A stretch of DNA of 64,000 nt from Coccinella septempunctata (lineage: Eukaryota; Arthropoda; Insecta; Coleoptera; Coccinellidae), in the NCBI RefSeq assembly GCF_907165205.1, contig NC_058195.1, forward strand, positions 11,966,001 through 12,030,000, given 5' to 3'. How positions within the stretch are numbered: position 1 is the stretch's first letter; every line of letters starts with the position of its first letter. The position numbers were made by a program, and so were the translations under genes. This document shows positions 1 through 11,794 of the stretch, piece after piece. Below the pieces are notes generated by a model. It was not told the DNA's origin. It saw nothing but the letters and a program-made list of their open reading frames with translations, and ran no database searches.

Positions 1-237
1 GCGTTACCATGGCATTTATGAACCTAAATTCGCATTTTCTATTTTGCAGTTGATCTTCATAAAGGTGTCAGCAAATAAGTGTGCCACACGATAATACCAC
101 GTTCGTGGAATTTCACGTAAAGTTCACGACGAATCAACCACGTTCACATTCATGTCATTCATTATGGTATTCCAGAAATGGCAAATAGCGAATTCTCTGC
201 TGAAATAGTACGATAGAATGATTCAGGGGAGAACTTT
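1..237. other. No gene seen
   Basis: AT-rich left edge. I see no coding signal or recognisable repeat here. It may be intronic to fascin, whose later exons must lie to the left of this window. Confidence 0.4.
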
Positions 238-323
238 GAAGCTTGGTACCTACTCCATTCACTTTCATAAAAGCACTCGGTTTTTCTTTTTGCAACTAGA
301 ACGGAGTAAGCTTCGCACTCATA
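238..323 (+). repeat. Terminal fragment of a family A element
   Basis: The stretch has ACTCCATTCAC, then a degraded form of the AGCAGTCGGTTGGCC block, then ACTAGAACGGAGTAAG and GCACTCAT. This is the same order as the left end of the family A copy at 3109. It stops where the large palindrome at 325 begins. It is a broken end without coding capacity. Confidence 0.5.
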
Positions 324-324
324 A

Positions 325-1033
325 AATGGAACACCCTATATATCATTACATTTTTAAATTTCTTGTTAAATTTGAATATAAGTTTGATAACACAACTATG
401 TCTGAAATCTCTACGGTTTTCGAGAAATTTGACTTTTTATCAATATTATGACAGTTTGAGGTACTTACATAAAGGACTATAGCCCCGTTTCTCTTCTATG
501 TAATTGATTCAAATTTGGACTGTGCCTAGTCAATGAATGAAACACTTAGAATTTTCTTTGTAAATAACCATATTATATACAGGGTCCACGAAAACGTAGA
601 TCCATTATCAAAACAGGAATTCATGAAAATCTTCATTTTTTTAAATGGCAACCCATTTTTTTTTTCTGTAAATGTTTAGACAATGAACAGAAAAAAATAT
701 GGGTTGCCATTTAAGAAAAATGAAGATTTTGATGAATTTCCGTTTTGATAATGGATCTACGTTTTCCTGGACCCTGTACATAATATGGTTATTTACGAAG
801 GAAATTTTTTGTGTATCTTTATTGACTAAACACAGTCCAAGTTTGAATCAATTACTTATAATAGGGACGGAGCTATAGTACTATATGGTAAGTACCTCAA
901 ACTGTCAAAATATTAATAGAAAGTTGAATTTTTCGAAAACCGTTGAAAATTCTGACATAGTTGTGTTATCAAACTCATATTCAAATTTAACAAGGAACTC
1001 AAAACATGTAAGAATATATAGGGTTTTCCATTT
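325..1033. mobile_element. Large imperfect palindrome (foldback-type MITE)
   Basis: Two arms of about 340 bp are reverse complements around a centre near 680. The outer ends read AAATGGAACACCCTATATAT and, inverted, ATATATAGGGTTTTCCATTT. Inside, a better-matched inner pair begins CAGGGTCCACGAAAACGTAG at about 582 and ends with its complement near 777, so a smaller palindromic element may sit at the centre. There is no transposase. A fragment of the same element lies at 4787-4962. The class is unassigned because I cannot resolve a target-site duplication. Confidence 0.6.
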
Positions 1034-1725
1034 GAAATAATGCAGTTGATAGCTGCGCAGAAGAAACGAAACATTTTGTTTAGTTCTAAATAATTTTAGG
1101 AGATGCTCTGCTTAAAAAGAGGAAAGTTTTATTTGAAACTCTTTTTTGTAAAGTTAATAGAATTAGAGTTATCGACCGTTGCACCATGGCGAGTACACCC
1201 TGTATTGGGAGACTCATGAAGGTAGCGGAATTTGACTGTATTTTTTAAAAAGAACAACGGCAAATTTGCCATCATCATTTGAAAAATAAACACTTCAGTA
1301 TTGAGACAGTACTTAATTATGCCAATAGATGTGAAATAATATGCACAGGACACAGGTCATTCATTTTGCAAAATAATGGTCTTATACATTCAAGAATAGT
1401 TTGATCTGTTTAAACACAAAGATCTGTTTTCTCAACATTTTAATCCCACAACGAATTATTATACGAAAACATTGTCATTCAATTTGCCCAAAAATACTCT
1501 ATAAACTACTTAGAGGCAAGCAGAGTACAGATGATTGAAATTTTTCAACAAAGGATATACAGAAAATAGATACACTGAAATTTCTCAAAAAGAAAATGTT
1601 TTATTTTATTTGTATTATACTATGGAAGAATTTCCTTGATGGAAAATACTTTTTATTAATACTATTTCATTTCTCTTCTTGTTCGACATGAATGGTTTTG
1701 AAATAAAGATCTTCATTTATTTATA
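1034..1725. other. No gene seen
   Basis: AT-rich unique-looking DNA between two palindromic elements. I find no open frame with recognisable protein content and no fascin exon on the minus strand. Confidence 0.4.
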
Positions 1726-2056
1726 CAGGGTGAGTCTTTGACTAGTACAAATATTTCAACAGTAGATTCTTGAGTTGAAAAGAAACACTTTCTTTCCATC
1801 AATAATTGGGTACTTAGACTGAATGCAACTCTTTTTAATTTTTAAAAGATCCACAGAAGTGTAGTGTCACAGATTTAGCTAGTTATTCTAAAGGGAATTT
1901 TGTTTTTCCAGGGGTGGCAAAGCTCATTATGGAAACTTAAAAGGGCTATATCTTCTTACCAGGGCCGAATCAGAAAAAATGCTATGGGAAAAAAGTGTTT
2001 CTTTTGACCTCAAGAATCTACTGTTGAATTATTTGTGCGAGTCGAAGACTTTGTCA
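1726..2056. mobile_element. Family D palindromic element (short copy)
   Basis: It starts CAGGGTGAGTCTTTGACTAG and ends with the inverted form (GAGTCGAAGACTTTG). Inner arms include AACAGTAGATTCTTGAG on the left and its complement near 2015-2030, and AAAAGATCCACAGAAGTGTA in the middle. Longer relatives lie at 30993, 33831 and 36156. It has no coding capacity and lies just 3' of the fascin exon, inside the next fascin intron. Confidence 0.6.
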
Positions 2057-2095
2057 TAAAGGCACATGCAAAAACTTGTCTGATACATCACTTAC

Positions 2096-2333
2096 TTTCT
2101 CCATTGCTGGTCGGTTCTGGCTCCAGAGTCCATATCTGTTTCTTCTTCAGCGATGTGCCGTTAGCGTTTATTTTGAAACCGAACGTTTCCGCTGTCAAGT
2201 AGCGGAATTTCGAATTGATAAGGCCGATGGTCCAGCAGCCCTTCTGCTGATTCTGGGTGATGATATCACCACAACCGTTCAGTTCTCCGTTTGCGTGTCC
2301 GTTTAGACCGTTCATGATTGAAACGTAGTTGAT
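2096..2333 (-). CDS. sn: Fascin (singed), first coding exon, partial gene
   Basis: Fascin bundles actin filaments and in flies shapes bristles and nurse-cell actin. The exon runs from an acceptor (TTTTCTCCTTCCAG before 2333) through 18 bases of 5' leader to ATG at 2315-2313, then 73 codons to a donor (GAAA then GTAAGTGATG, GT at 2095-2094). The product holds ITQNQQKGCWTIGLIN and YLTAETFGFKINANG, followed by SLKKKQIWTLEPE; this is the start of the first beta-trefoil of arthropod fascin and I recognise it closely. The exon ends in phase 1 within the family-conserved GES triplet. The remaining three and a half trefoil domains must lie left of base 1, because no matching exon is visible between 1 and 2095. 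The chosen ATG matches the usual fascin start and leaves a short Gly/Asn-rich leader. Confidence 0.9.
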
Positions 2334-3106
2334 CTGGAAGGAGAAAACAACATTTAATTTCCTCAAACTCAGAATAAGCTGACGAAAGATGAAATTATGC
2401 CAAATTTTCCCAATGGTGATGAGTAATTTCTGCTTATATTAGAAATACTGTTCTTATTCGCTGATGAAAATGCCCATAACGTTATAAATAAAATTAGAAA
2501 CAGTTGGGACATAATGAGAGTAATATAATAAGAAGTAAGAATGGACTATTAATGAAATTGCCCTACAAGGAAGTCTATACTTTACCCCATTTTTTCGGTA
2601 ATTTCGATCCCGAGCATCAATCAACATAGGAATATAATGATAATAATCTCCATAATTTGGCGCTGAAGTGAAAATTATCAGTTCATTTCACATGGTGAAT
2701 GGCTCCCAAATTTCCCACATTCGGTGAATGTATAACTGTAATTGATCGTCCCAAAGAAAAATAGCCAAATTACTGACATGAATCATTTGAGGTAAGTACC
2801 TCATGTCAGGCGTAAATATTTTAAAGTTAAGCAGAAATAAATTATTCTGCAGGTTCGGAAAAACCATAATCAAAGTGTACCCGAGTAAATATCATGTAGT
2901 AAAAAGTTTTATATCATGTTTCATTGTGTTTGAATGTCCAATTTATACTTGAGGAAAAATTTTTAAGCTTATTTTAATCAAGTTCAAGTCGAAGAGTTTT
3001 TTGAAGGACCAGCTTAACTTTCCGTGTCAGAAATGGATAGGAATTTTGAATAAACACTGGGCGTTTTACATAAAGCTGACTGACCATGTCTACACAATGA
3101 TACAAG
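2334..3106. other. Probable 5' fascin intron; no gene seen
   Basis: This lies directly upstream (minus strand) of the fascin coding exon. I see no other exon or recognisable repeat in it. Confidence 0.4.
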
Positions 3107-3108
3107 TA

Positions 3109-4299
3109 TACTCCATTCACATTTATTTTAGCAGTCGGTTGGCCATGAAATAATTTTCTCAAGTTTTTGTTACTAGAACAGAGTAAGGTAGGCACTCATG
3201 AAATGTCGTTAATGTCATAACGCCGTTGCCACAACTAATATCAATTTTTATTACAAAAATGCCGAAAGTGATTGAAAAAAGAGACAGGGTTTCAGGAAGT
3301 GCTACTTAGAATTCAGGTCCGCTCGTTCAAATAGTTATACGGTAGAAAACATATTCAATTTAAGAGAATTTATAGACCTATTGTTTCATCTGAATCTAAA
3401 CGACTTATATTTCAGCTGAATATTTCCACAATCAGAAAGATTGTGAATGAAGAGGATGACAAAGAATTTCCTTCTATTGGGAGATCCAAAAAAGTGGTGG
3501 CATTTGAGAATTTTATGTTTGAGTGAATTAATGCGAAAAGTTTATTACAGGATTTTCGATGAATGTCATCATAGAATACGTTCCCGAAAATTGATTTTTC
3601 TATTTTTCATTTGACTTGTCCTATACATTGTAAATGTCTTAAGGTGCCAATTAATACCTAATTATTATTATTATTATATCAATGTATTAAGATGAACAAC
3701 CACAAATACGCGCCAGTTGTCCTGTTAATTGTTTATTCCTGTGAACTTTTTGTTCAAAGGTGAAGTTCATCTTGACTTGAAACTTCCTTTAATTCCTTTT
3801 ACTTATATTGATGCAAGATGATTTTTGTTGACGAATTTAACATTCTTGTAATTATCTGTTAATTCCTTCGGGAGATACCCATTCCCAACTACTGCATCAT
3901 ATGCATTTCATCTTCGGGTTAATATTTTTGAAATCTACAACTGATGTAACACGTATTCAAACTTTAGCCAAAGAAGATAACGAACATTAACTCTCCTCAA
4001 GCTAGTGTATATTATGGTATTATACTGATCTCTTGTATTTTCCATGCAAATAACTGGATTTGGTATGCCTTCAATCAGTTTGTATAAACTTCAATTATGT
4101 TCGTCACATATTTTCCGAAGAGATTCGACATTGTGATGAAATACGGAATAACAGAAACTTTTACGTAGAACGGGCAACATAGCTTAAAACTCAAAAATGT
4201 TGTGACAAGCGTTTTAACCCCACATTTTCGTACTATACAGAGTGAAATGTGTCAAATTTCCATGGCCAACCGACTGCTAAAATAGAAGTGAATGGAGTA
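3109..4299 (+). mobile_element. Family A DNA element, copy 1
   Basis: The 1,191 bp element has inverted ends TACTCCATTCAC and GTGAATGGAGTA flanked by TA at 3107-3108 and 4300-4301, the target duplication of the Tc1/mariner group. Long subterminal inverted blocks include AGCAGTCGGTTGGCCATG. Inside, at about 3259, a fragment reads MPKVIEKRDRVSGSA, and near 3420-3525 another reads ISTIRKIVNEEDDKEFPSIG; these resemble the N-terminal helix-turn-helix part of an insect DDE transposase. No catalytic domain is seen, so the copy is non-autonomous. A run of ATT repeats lies near 3661. Confidence 0.65.
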
Positions 4300-4301
4300 T
4301 A

Positions 4302-4678
4302 CATATCACATCCAACGTCAGAAAGTGAAAACATGAAATATTGAACCCTATGATTTCACTAAGTGCTTTTAACGAATCCACAACTGTTGATTGAACTTAA
4401 TTCATACCGTATGCATGTTCGTTTGCTTTGAATACGGTTTTCGACGCATTTATCACTCGTATTTAAAGAAACAAATGTAAAATAACGGTCCTTGTACCAG
4501 CGTTCTTTGTAGCAGACACATAACGGTTCTAAATTTAGATATTCTTTTAACACGATGAATTGAAAATTTCGCACATATGCATACTGGAAATGTCCTGCTG
4601 TGAATACAAATATGGAAGTTGAAAGAATCTGGAATTTCGGAAAATGGAAAATTATCTCGGTTATTATCAACATAAAGG
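4302..4678. other. No gene seen
   Basis: A stretch of AT-rich sequence, open for about 100 codons on the minus strand but with no recognisable motif. I treat it as non-coding. Confidence 0.35.
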
Positions 4679-5070
4679 AAATCTTTAGATTTTCAGTGAA
4701 AATCGTAAAAGTTTACCTTCAAAACGAAGCAGAGTGAAAGAATTGTTTGCATTTAATGATAGGAAGGATTTCATTGCTCATTTAATTTTGATAACACAAC
4801 TATAGGCCCGTTTCTATTCTATGTAATTAATTCAAATTTGGACTGTCTAGTCAATGAAATTCATGAAAATCTTAATTTTTTTTAAATGGCAACCAATTTT
4901 TTTTTCTGTATAGTATCTAAAACAACTAAAGCGAACAAAAAATGTTTAAATAATGAACAGAAAAATCTTTAGATTTTCAGTGAAAAGCGTAAAAGTTTAC
5001 CTTCAAAACGAAGCAGAGTGAAAGAATTGTTTGCATTTAATGATAGGAAGGATTTCATTGCTCATTTAAA
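4679..5070. repeat. 108 bp direct duplication flanking a palindrome fragment
   Basis: Bases 4679-4786 and 4963-5070 are near-identical (both run from AAATCTTTAGATTTTCAGTG to TTGCTCATTTAA). The 176 bases between them are a fragment of the 325-1033 palindrome: they contain AACACAACTATAGGCCCG and ATGGCAACCAATTTTT. The duplication is far too long for a transposase target site; see the findings. Confidence 0.65.
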
Positions 5071-6617
5071 CTGTTAAAACTCTAGATTTCATAGCAAAAA
5101 TTCAATTATGAAATAGCAAATACTTTAAACGAATGGATTCTTTCATTTTTGCGACTTAACATAATTTATTATTTATACAATTCAAAAGGATATCAAATTG
5201 TAAATGCCCTAGTTGATTGAAAGTCTAATCTGGCTCTGATTTCCACATTTCAGGTAATATTTCAATACATATTAACACTTCTTGCAGTAGATAATTTTGT
5301 TGTGATTGTTGATTCTTCATCACACCTGAAGTGATAAAAAATATTTGTAGAACATTGAAAAACAATTCAATTATTATCTAGAAGCGAATGATAAACAATA
5401 TACTCTATCACGTGAGCCACCCTGTATGTTCGGAATGAGCATAATCCGAATTCGGACAGGAAACGAAAGTTTATGTCTAAATTTTTCCCAGCAACTTCAA
5501 TCTATGATTCATGATAAGGAGACATTGATTCACTCTTTCACCGGAAAAGTTATGCTGTGGAAGACAAATTTGCAGGAAGCCAATTCTTCACTAGAATAAA
5601 ACCGAATACAGATTACAATAAAGAGCAGGAAACCTAAATTTCTATTGGAATTTAATTCAAATTGGTTTGAAAATGTTGGGAAGAGATGAGAAGTGAATAA
5701 ACCCAGAAATCTATGAGAAACGTTTGGTGTAGGTACCTATATGCAACCAATCCTTTGTTAGTTTCAGTCTGAATTGATATACGAAGGCATTATTATTCTT
5801 TTTATTATCTTGATTCTTACCCCTCCAGCTTGATTTTGATGATCAAAATTTGTCCTCAAAATGAATTAACTTTTTCGTTATAAAGAAATATTTTGTGAGA
5901 CACTGATCATGAAGAGTTAGAAAAGTTAATGAGATATGTTTCGAACCCATGATCAAGAGGAGTAAGAAAATTTTAAATGTATTACCTTTCGTTCAAGAAG
6001 AAAAAAAGGTTTCAATTCACACACAATCATATTTTCAGACTATATATTGACACCCATAGATATTCTGAATTATCGATGACACTTTTGTCAATGGAGAATT
6101 GAAAAACTTGTCATCTGACATTCATAGCATCATATACAGGGTGAACATTATATGTTATGCGTTACCACTTTCCTTAATGAATCTTTAGAATAACATAACC
6201 TCGTATTTTGAAGGACACACAGTTGATTGATGAGGAGACTGTTTTTATCCATGAATCATTCTTGATTTTTTTCTAATTTGGATTCGAATACATTCTTCTA
6301 TACTTACGCATGATGAAAACAAAACAGAATTAGACTCAGTGAGCTTTATTTCCTCAGAAGTCGTTAAGGATTACTTTCGCTATCGATCAACAGGAAATGA
6401 AATAAAAGAAATCAATTGATATTCTAGAAGCATATCGAAATCACAAAACAGATTGCCATTTTCATTACGAATACGTTAAAGGAAGTAGGTATTCTGGCGC
6501 CATTTTATTCGCACTCTGTATCTGTATCTTCTTGTAACAAGTTGAGCAACACCCATATCAGACGAGAATTTTTTTTCTCATTCATCTTATATCATAAATA
6601 TATCCAACATCTCATAA
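5071..6617. other. Intergenic or intronic; no gene seen
   Basis: AT-rich DNA with scattered ACCCTGTAT and ACAGGGTG motifs (near 5420 and 6135) that look like stray transposon ends. I see no exon. Confidence 0.4.
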
Positions 6618-6619
6618 TA

Positions 6620-7354
6620 CCGGGTGTCCCAGAGCTTTTAGGCCAGCAGATATCTCAGTTACCTGCGGAAAAAAAAAATTGAAAAAAATACTTGTCGTAG
6701 GAGACCATACGCTCTTTCATGCAGCATAGCAAAATCCACCCCCTGACAAACAACCCCCGAGAAACCACCCCTAACTTTTGTTTTTCAAATGGCACCCCCA
6801 TGTTTGTTTGGCTTCAACTGACAGCTCTTTTTAATTCTCAATCAATGATATATCATAATATGTAGTTGTAAAGACAGTCACTCGATAAAATTAAATTCGT
6901 TAGTGGGTACTGTTAATTGGACTGATCGAATTAGTCCACATTGTAGAGACAAGAAAAAGTGGATGTCAATAAAATGTTAGAACTTTTTGTTTATTATAAT
7001 TTATGTTATAAAACATTTTCTTTAGTATAATGTTGCAGTAACAATACAGCTGAGCGTATAAATTCGTATTTCATTTGTATTTTTATTTTCCATAATTCTG
7101 CATGCCATTCTAGCTACCATGATACATCATTGAATGAGAAATGAAAAAAACTGTAAGTTGAAGCACAACAAACATGGGGGTGCCATTTGAAAAACAAAAG
7201 TTAGGGGTGGTTTCTCGGGGGTTGTTTGTCAGGGGGTGGATTTTGCTATGCTGCATGAAAGAGCGTATGGTCTCCTACGACAAGTATTTTTTTCAATTTT
7301 TTTTTCCGCAGGTAACTGAGATATTTGCTGGCCTAAAAGCTCTGGGACACCCGG
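6620..7354. mobile_element. TA-flanked element with about 200 bp inverted repeats
   Basis: The 735 bp element is flanked by TA at 6618-6619 and 7355-7356. The left end reads CCGGGTGTCCCAGAGCTTTT and the right end is its inverse. The arms match for roughly 200 bp, including GAGACCATACGCTCTTTCAT and a run of GGGG blocks, and end at ACATGGGGGTGCC. The loop of about 330 bp is AT-rich and codes for nothing I recognise. It is a Tc1/mariner-type MITE by end structure and TA duplication. Confidence 0.7.
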
Positions 7355-7356
7355 TA

Positions 7357-10079
7357 TACATGAATAATAGCGAAAAAACTCAAGGTATGATTCTTTATAA
7401 AAAAATATTGTGGTTCTTCCTTATATACATTCATTTTTTAATGAATAGATGAAGATGGGACATGAAAAGCGATTTTCTTTCCCTCAAAGGAAAGAAAATT
7501 GACAAGAATTAAACTGAGCATTCATTCTATGATATGCGCCTATATACAAGGTGAATTGTTTTAAGATAATTTCAGCCTGAACGACTGTTACGTACCTGTT
7601 AATACATTAGTTTTTTCTTGAAAACCATTTTTATTGCAAATAGTATAATAGTAGTGACCTTATGTGAATGAATCAAAAATTACGCGAAACAGGCATAAGA
7701 TTGACATGTTATCAGAAAATTGAAAAGGTTGATAACCTACCCTTGTAGCATCCAAAAAAATTGGAGTCTGCTATGCATCAATAAAAGGCATATGTGAGAC
7801 CTATTTTCTTAGGTGGAACTTCAACAGCAAAACATTATGGAAGAAAAATCATCATGCCTTTCATAGCTAAATTGAATTTTGATGAATTTTCAACAGCTGA
7901 GGAAATCTTAGCTACTTCAAGGAATGTTCTACGATCGTGTTATCTCACAGTTTGATTATTTCCTAGGCCTCATTTGTTAAATTCTATATTTCAAATAAAT
8001 TAAGGATGATTCTTTCATCTTCTATAATGTTTTGAATATGTCAGAAGATGTTAGGAGCAAAGAAGAAGACATTTCTAGCAATTACTTACTTCAATTGTAG
8101 AAGAAAACTGAAACTTCTAATTCTAATGAAAATCATGTAATACAGTTTCTTTGGTTTAGTTGTGAATTGTCATTGAGTATTGACCGTTTGAATTCAACAT
8201 TTATTGAGAATTAAACATATCGAGATTCTTGCTACAAGTTATTCATATTAGGTACTGAAATAGGTAGAACTTAATTGTGAGCACAAAAAACATATTAACT
8301 GATTCATTCAAGATTCATGTCACATTTTTTTGGATTCTTGTGATCTGACTCAATGAAAGATATGCTTTTCGCAATCTTCTAGTTACTTTTTCCTAAAAAG
8401 TGCCTCTCAACATTCCATACAAAATTACGATATAAAGGTTAATGTCATCATTGTCTATGTACATTTTGGGGAGATGTGAAGATGAAATAATTCAAGGAAA
8501 GACATAAGTTCAGTCACATAACATCAACCTTCAAAATTCCATATCCTACTCGGCGACAAATTTTTTTGAACGCACGTTACATGGGATTAATCCGAACGAA
8601 TGTTTCAATCAAACGAGATACTGGTCGATTGTCGTCGTCTACAACATCAATTCTAACAGAACGAAATGGAAGAATGTGGATGGATTAACGACTCATCCAA
8701 GTCCAATCGATTGTAAATCATCAGATAGGTTATTCAACCTGATGAACTTCATTGAACGCTATTCAAGGTTTTCATATTATACACACAAGTAACAGTAAAA
8801 CCTACACCAACCTATTTATATTTACGTATTTCCATATTTTGATTTCGAACAGTTGATTCATGTGGAAGCTGATAAACTTCTTTCCTATTTTCGTCGTTTA
8901 TTTATCTTCTTAGTGAGACCACCAAGGTTATCTTGGTGGTTGAGAGCGTTGACACAATGTTATCGTTATCGTTGAGGATTGCAGTTCTTGTAGGCCAATA
9001 AGTCAATTTCCACTTGGGGGTCATTTTCCAGAAATGCGATAGTATTGAAAGAGTCTGAATTGTTCAATACGTTTTATCCGTGAGGTTTTATCGCATTATG
9101 AATATGCGGAAGTGCATTTGGATTGATTTCGAAGCATTGCAGTGGCAGTTCCAGGAGTGGTTTTGGGGAGCATAATTTTATATTTGAAATTCTGTTAGGT
9201 GTATGTTGATATCAGATATATATGATTTAAAAGAAAAATACTTTGAACAGTATAGCAATTCTTCTAGTAATGAAATTCGGAATTTCATCAAGCTTGGTGC
9301 AACCGTTCGGTAAAGATTAATTTTCAACCGACCTCATCTTTTTGGGAATTTTTCAAAGGTAAACTTTCGAAAGGCATATCTCCCACAGGGATCTTGATTA
9401 TACGTATTCTAAAAGAGTAACTCTTCACCTTAGAATATAGAATAACAGGAAGGAGCATATTGCTCATTTCAATTTGACCGGAATGGAGGAGAAATATGGC
9501 CGACATATATTTCCGTTTCAACAGTGACGTAGGACAATGAAGTTTCCAAAAAACTAACTTCAATAGTCAGTTGATTCTGATCGAAAAAATTAGGAAAGCA
9601 CTGACGTAAAGTCAGAAGCTTTTTCAAGCTCGTTCAAATTGATAATCAAAGCGGAAATTCACGCCGCCTAACACTGCTTGGCTAGATACTTAATGGTATT
9701 AAGGTCTATGACTTAACATCACCTACGCCCATGGAGTGTTATTGTCATAGGATAACCTTGTTATATGTCATGAAATTCAGGAACTCATAATTATTACCTG
9801 ATAGTCAGCTAAAAAAAATCACCTACCTATAAATTATTCACGCTACAATCCAAAATCCTTATTTCCAGCAAATTTCAAGAATCTAAATTACCAAAATTAA
9901 GTTAAAACATCACTTTGTTCATTTGGCCACAGATAACAGAATCATTTGACTTCCAAGTATGCCACTTTTAAAATTAAAACTTGGAAGACCAATATGGCCG
10001 TTTCCGTCGCACAATTCCCGTCACATTTATTCGAAAAAGCTCCTTCCTGATATTCTATGTTCTAAGCTCTTCACTAGAA
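7357..10079. other. Long gene-free stretch
   Basis: No exon or recognisable element. Two small features stand out. A 9 bp stem (ACCACCAAG with CTTGGTGGT) lies near 8917-8939. A segment at 9171-9265 (ATAATTTTATATTTGAAATT and following) recurs imperfectly at 10128-10240, a local direct duplication. Confidence 0.4.
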
Positions 10080-10141
10080 AAATATAAAATTATATTTTGA
10101 GATTTACTACTAAGTAAATCTCAAAATATAATTTTATATTT
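10080..10141. repeat. Perfect 29 bp hairpin with 4-base loop
   Basis: Bases 10080-10108 are the exact reverse complement of 10113-10141, with loop ACTA. The arms are very AT-rich apart from GAGATTTACT. It could extrude as a cruciform or be a stem left by an inverted duplication. The right arm also begins the 10128-10240 copy of the local duplication at 9171. Confidence 0.75.
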
Positions 10142-10552
10142 GAAATTCTGTAAGGTGTTTTTTGATATAAAATAAATATGTATATCTTCATAATCATAAT
10201 ATACCTAAGCTATATGTTTGAAAAAAAATACTTTGAAACTTATTCTTATCAGGAGAGTGAAATAAAATCGTGAATGATGATGATTTTTCTTTGTTTGAAG
10301 AAGCGATATGACTCCTTTTGTGTTGATTCACTCATTTCATATTCTTTCATTATTATCGTCTTTTTCTTCTGAAAAAAACGTATGATAGTTGCTTTGAATA
10401 TTTCCGCCACTACTAGCATAATGTAATTTTAGGAAAGGTACCCTATTGTCCAAGGCGAAACAATAATGAATAAGTCATCTAAGGAAACGAGGAAATTTAA
10501 AGCAAGAAGGAGCTGTTACTCTAATCACCGTGTTAGGTTTTTACTTTATACT
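10142..10552. other. No gene seen
   Basis: AT-rich spacer between the hairpin and the first mariner; apart from the local duplication it shows no feature. Confidence 0.4.
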
Positions 10553-10554
10553 TA

Positions 10555-11792
10555 CGAGGATGTATTGATATCTAGTTAGCCTAGACCAGTTCCATGCATA
10601 AAAAAATTGCGTTACCATAGCAACGAATAATACTCATTAGAAGGGTCAGTGTGATGTTTGAGGTCAAAAAAGTACACCATAGTTACGCAATGAATTAAAG
10701 AAAGAAGATGTCCACCGAAATTGTGAAAATCGAAAAATTGGAGTATCGAGCCATCATCAAGTACCTGTATTTAAAAGGGTTAAGAGGTAAGCAGATTTAC
10801 GAAAATATGCTTAATATCCTTGGTGATCAATGTCCTTCGTATACGACCGTGAAAAATTGGACTGCAAGCTTCAAAAGAGGTAAATTTTCCATTGAAGATG
10901 ATGACCGATCGCGAAGGCCAGTTTCTGTGTCAGTGCCTGAAAATATCGATGCAGTTCATGACATGATTTTATCAGACCGTCGAATTGGGCTAAAACGGAT
11001 ATCTGAAGCACCGAATATTTCATACGAACGCGTTCATCATATAGTTCACGTCAATTTGGACATGGGAAAAATTGCTGCAAAATGGATCCCCAAATGTTTG
11101 AATGTTGATCGAAAGAGTGCAAGGGTAGGAGCATCGCGTTCGATCTGTGCTCGATTTGAAAACGATGTATACTTCTTAAACCGAATTGTTACTATGGATG
11201 AGACTTGGGTACATTTCTACGATCCAGAAACAAAGAAACAATCGATAGAATGGCGACACTCTGGTTCTCTAAGACCTAAGAAGTGTCGTGTCCAAAAATC
11301 TGCTTCAATTTTTTGGGATTGCCATGGAGTAATCATGATTCATTTTTTGGGTAAGGGTAGAACAATAACCGGATATTACTATTCGACATTACTGACCACT
11401 CTACGGGAAAAATTAAAGAGAAAAGACGCGGAAAGCTATCCAAAGGTGTTTTGTTTTTGCAGGACAACGCCCCTGCACACAAATCTCATGTTGCCATGCA
11501 AAAAATTCGTGATTTAGGGTTTGAATTACTAGAACATCCCCCTTATTCACCAGATTTGGCTCCATCCGACTATCATCTCTTTCCTCTCATCCAACGAGTA
11601 GATAAGAAAAGCTGTAAAGGTCTGGTTTGCAGAGCAAGAAGAAAAATTTGTTTTGAAAGGTCTGGAGACGTTGCAGGTTCGCAGTAATAAATGTATCCAA
11701 TTAAGAGGAGGATATGTTGAGTTATAAAATATTTTGACATTGAAATTTCGTTTGGTTCTATAGTAGGCTAAGAATTTTTCAATACGTCCTCG
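10555..11792 (+). mobile_element. Mariner element, copy 1 (with ends and TA duplication)
   Basis: The 1,238 bp element is flanked by TA (10553-10554 and 11793-11794). The left end reads CGAGGATGTATTGATATCTA and the right end CAATACGTCCTCG. It carries one transposase gene, now broken (next entry). Two more copies, at 36389 and 43847, share the ends. It belongs to the Tc1/mariner superfamily, mariner DD34D group. Confidence 0.85.
10708..11694 (+). pseudogene. Mariner transposase, frameshifted
   Basis: The intact family protein is about 345 residues: an N-terminal paired helix-turn-helix that binds the ends, then a DD34D catalytic domain that cuts and pastes DNA. From ATG 10708 the reading gives the HTH region (GKQIYENMLNILGDQ; SYTTVKNW; RISEAPNISYERVHHIV) and the first catalytic Asp in TMDETW near residue 164. 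Three lesions follow. An 18 bp in-frame deletion removes the block after RVQKSA near 11299. One base is lost near 11414, so the second Asp block (FLQDNAPAHKSH) and third (YSPDLAPSDYHLF) lie in another frame, from about 11451. Roughly 40 bp are missing near 11590, before AEQEE-like sequence. The gene cannot make active transposase. Confidence 0.88.
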
Positions 11793-11794
11793 TA

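Noticed and set aside
7174..7452. Open frame of 92 codons
   Set aside because: It lies across the right arm of the palindromic element at 6620-7354 and is a by-product of it.
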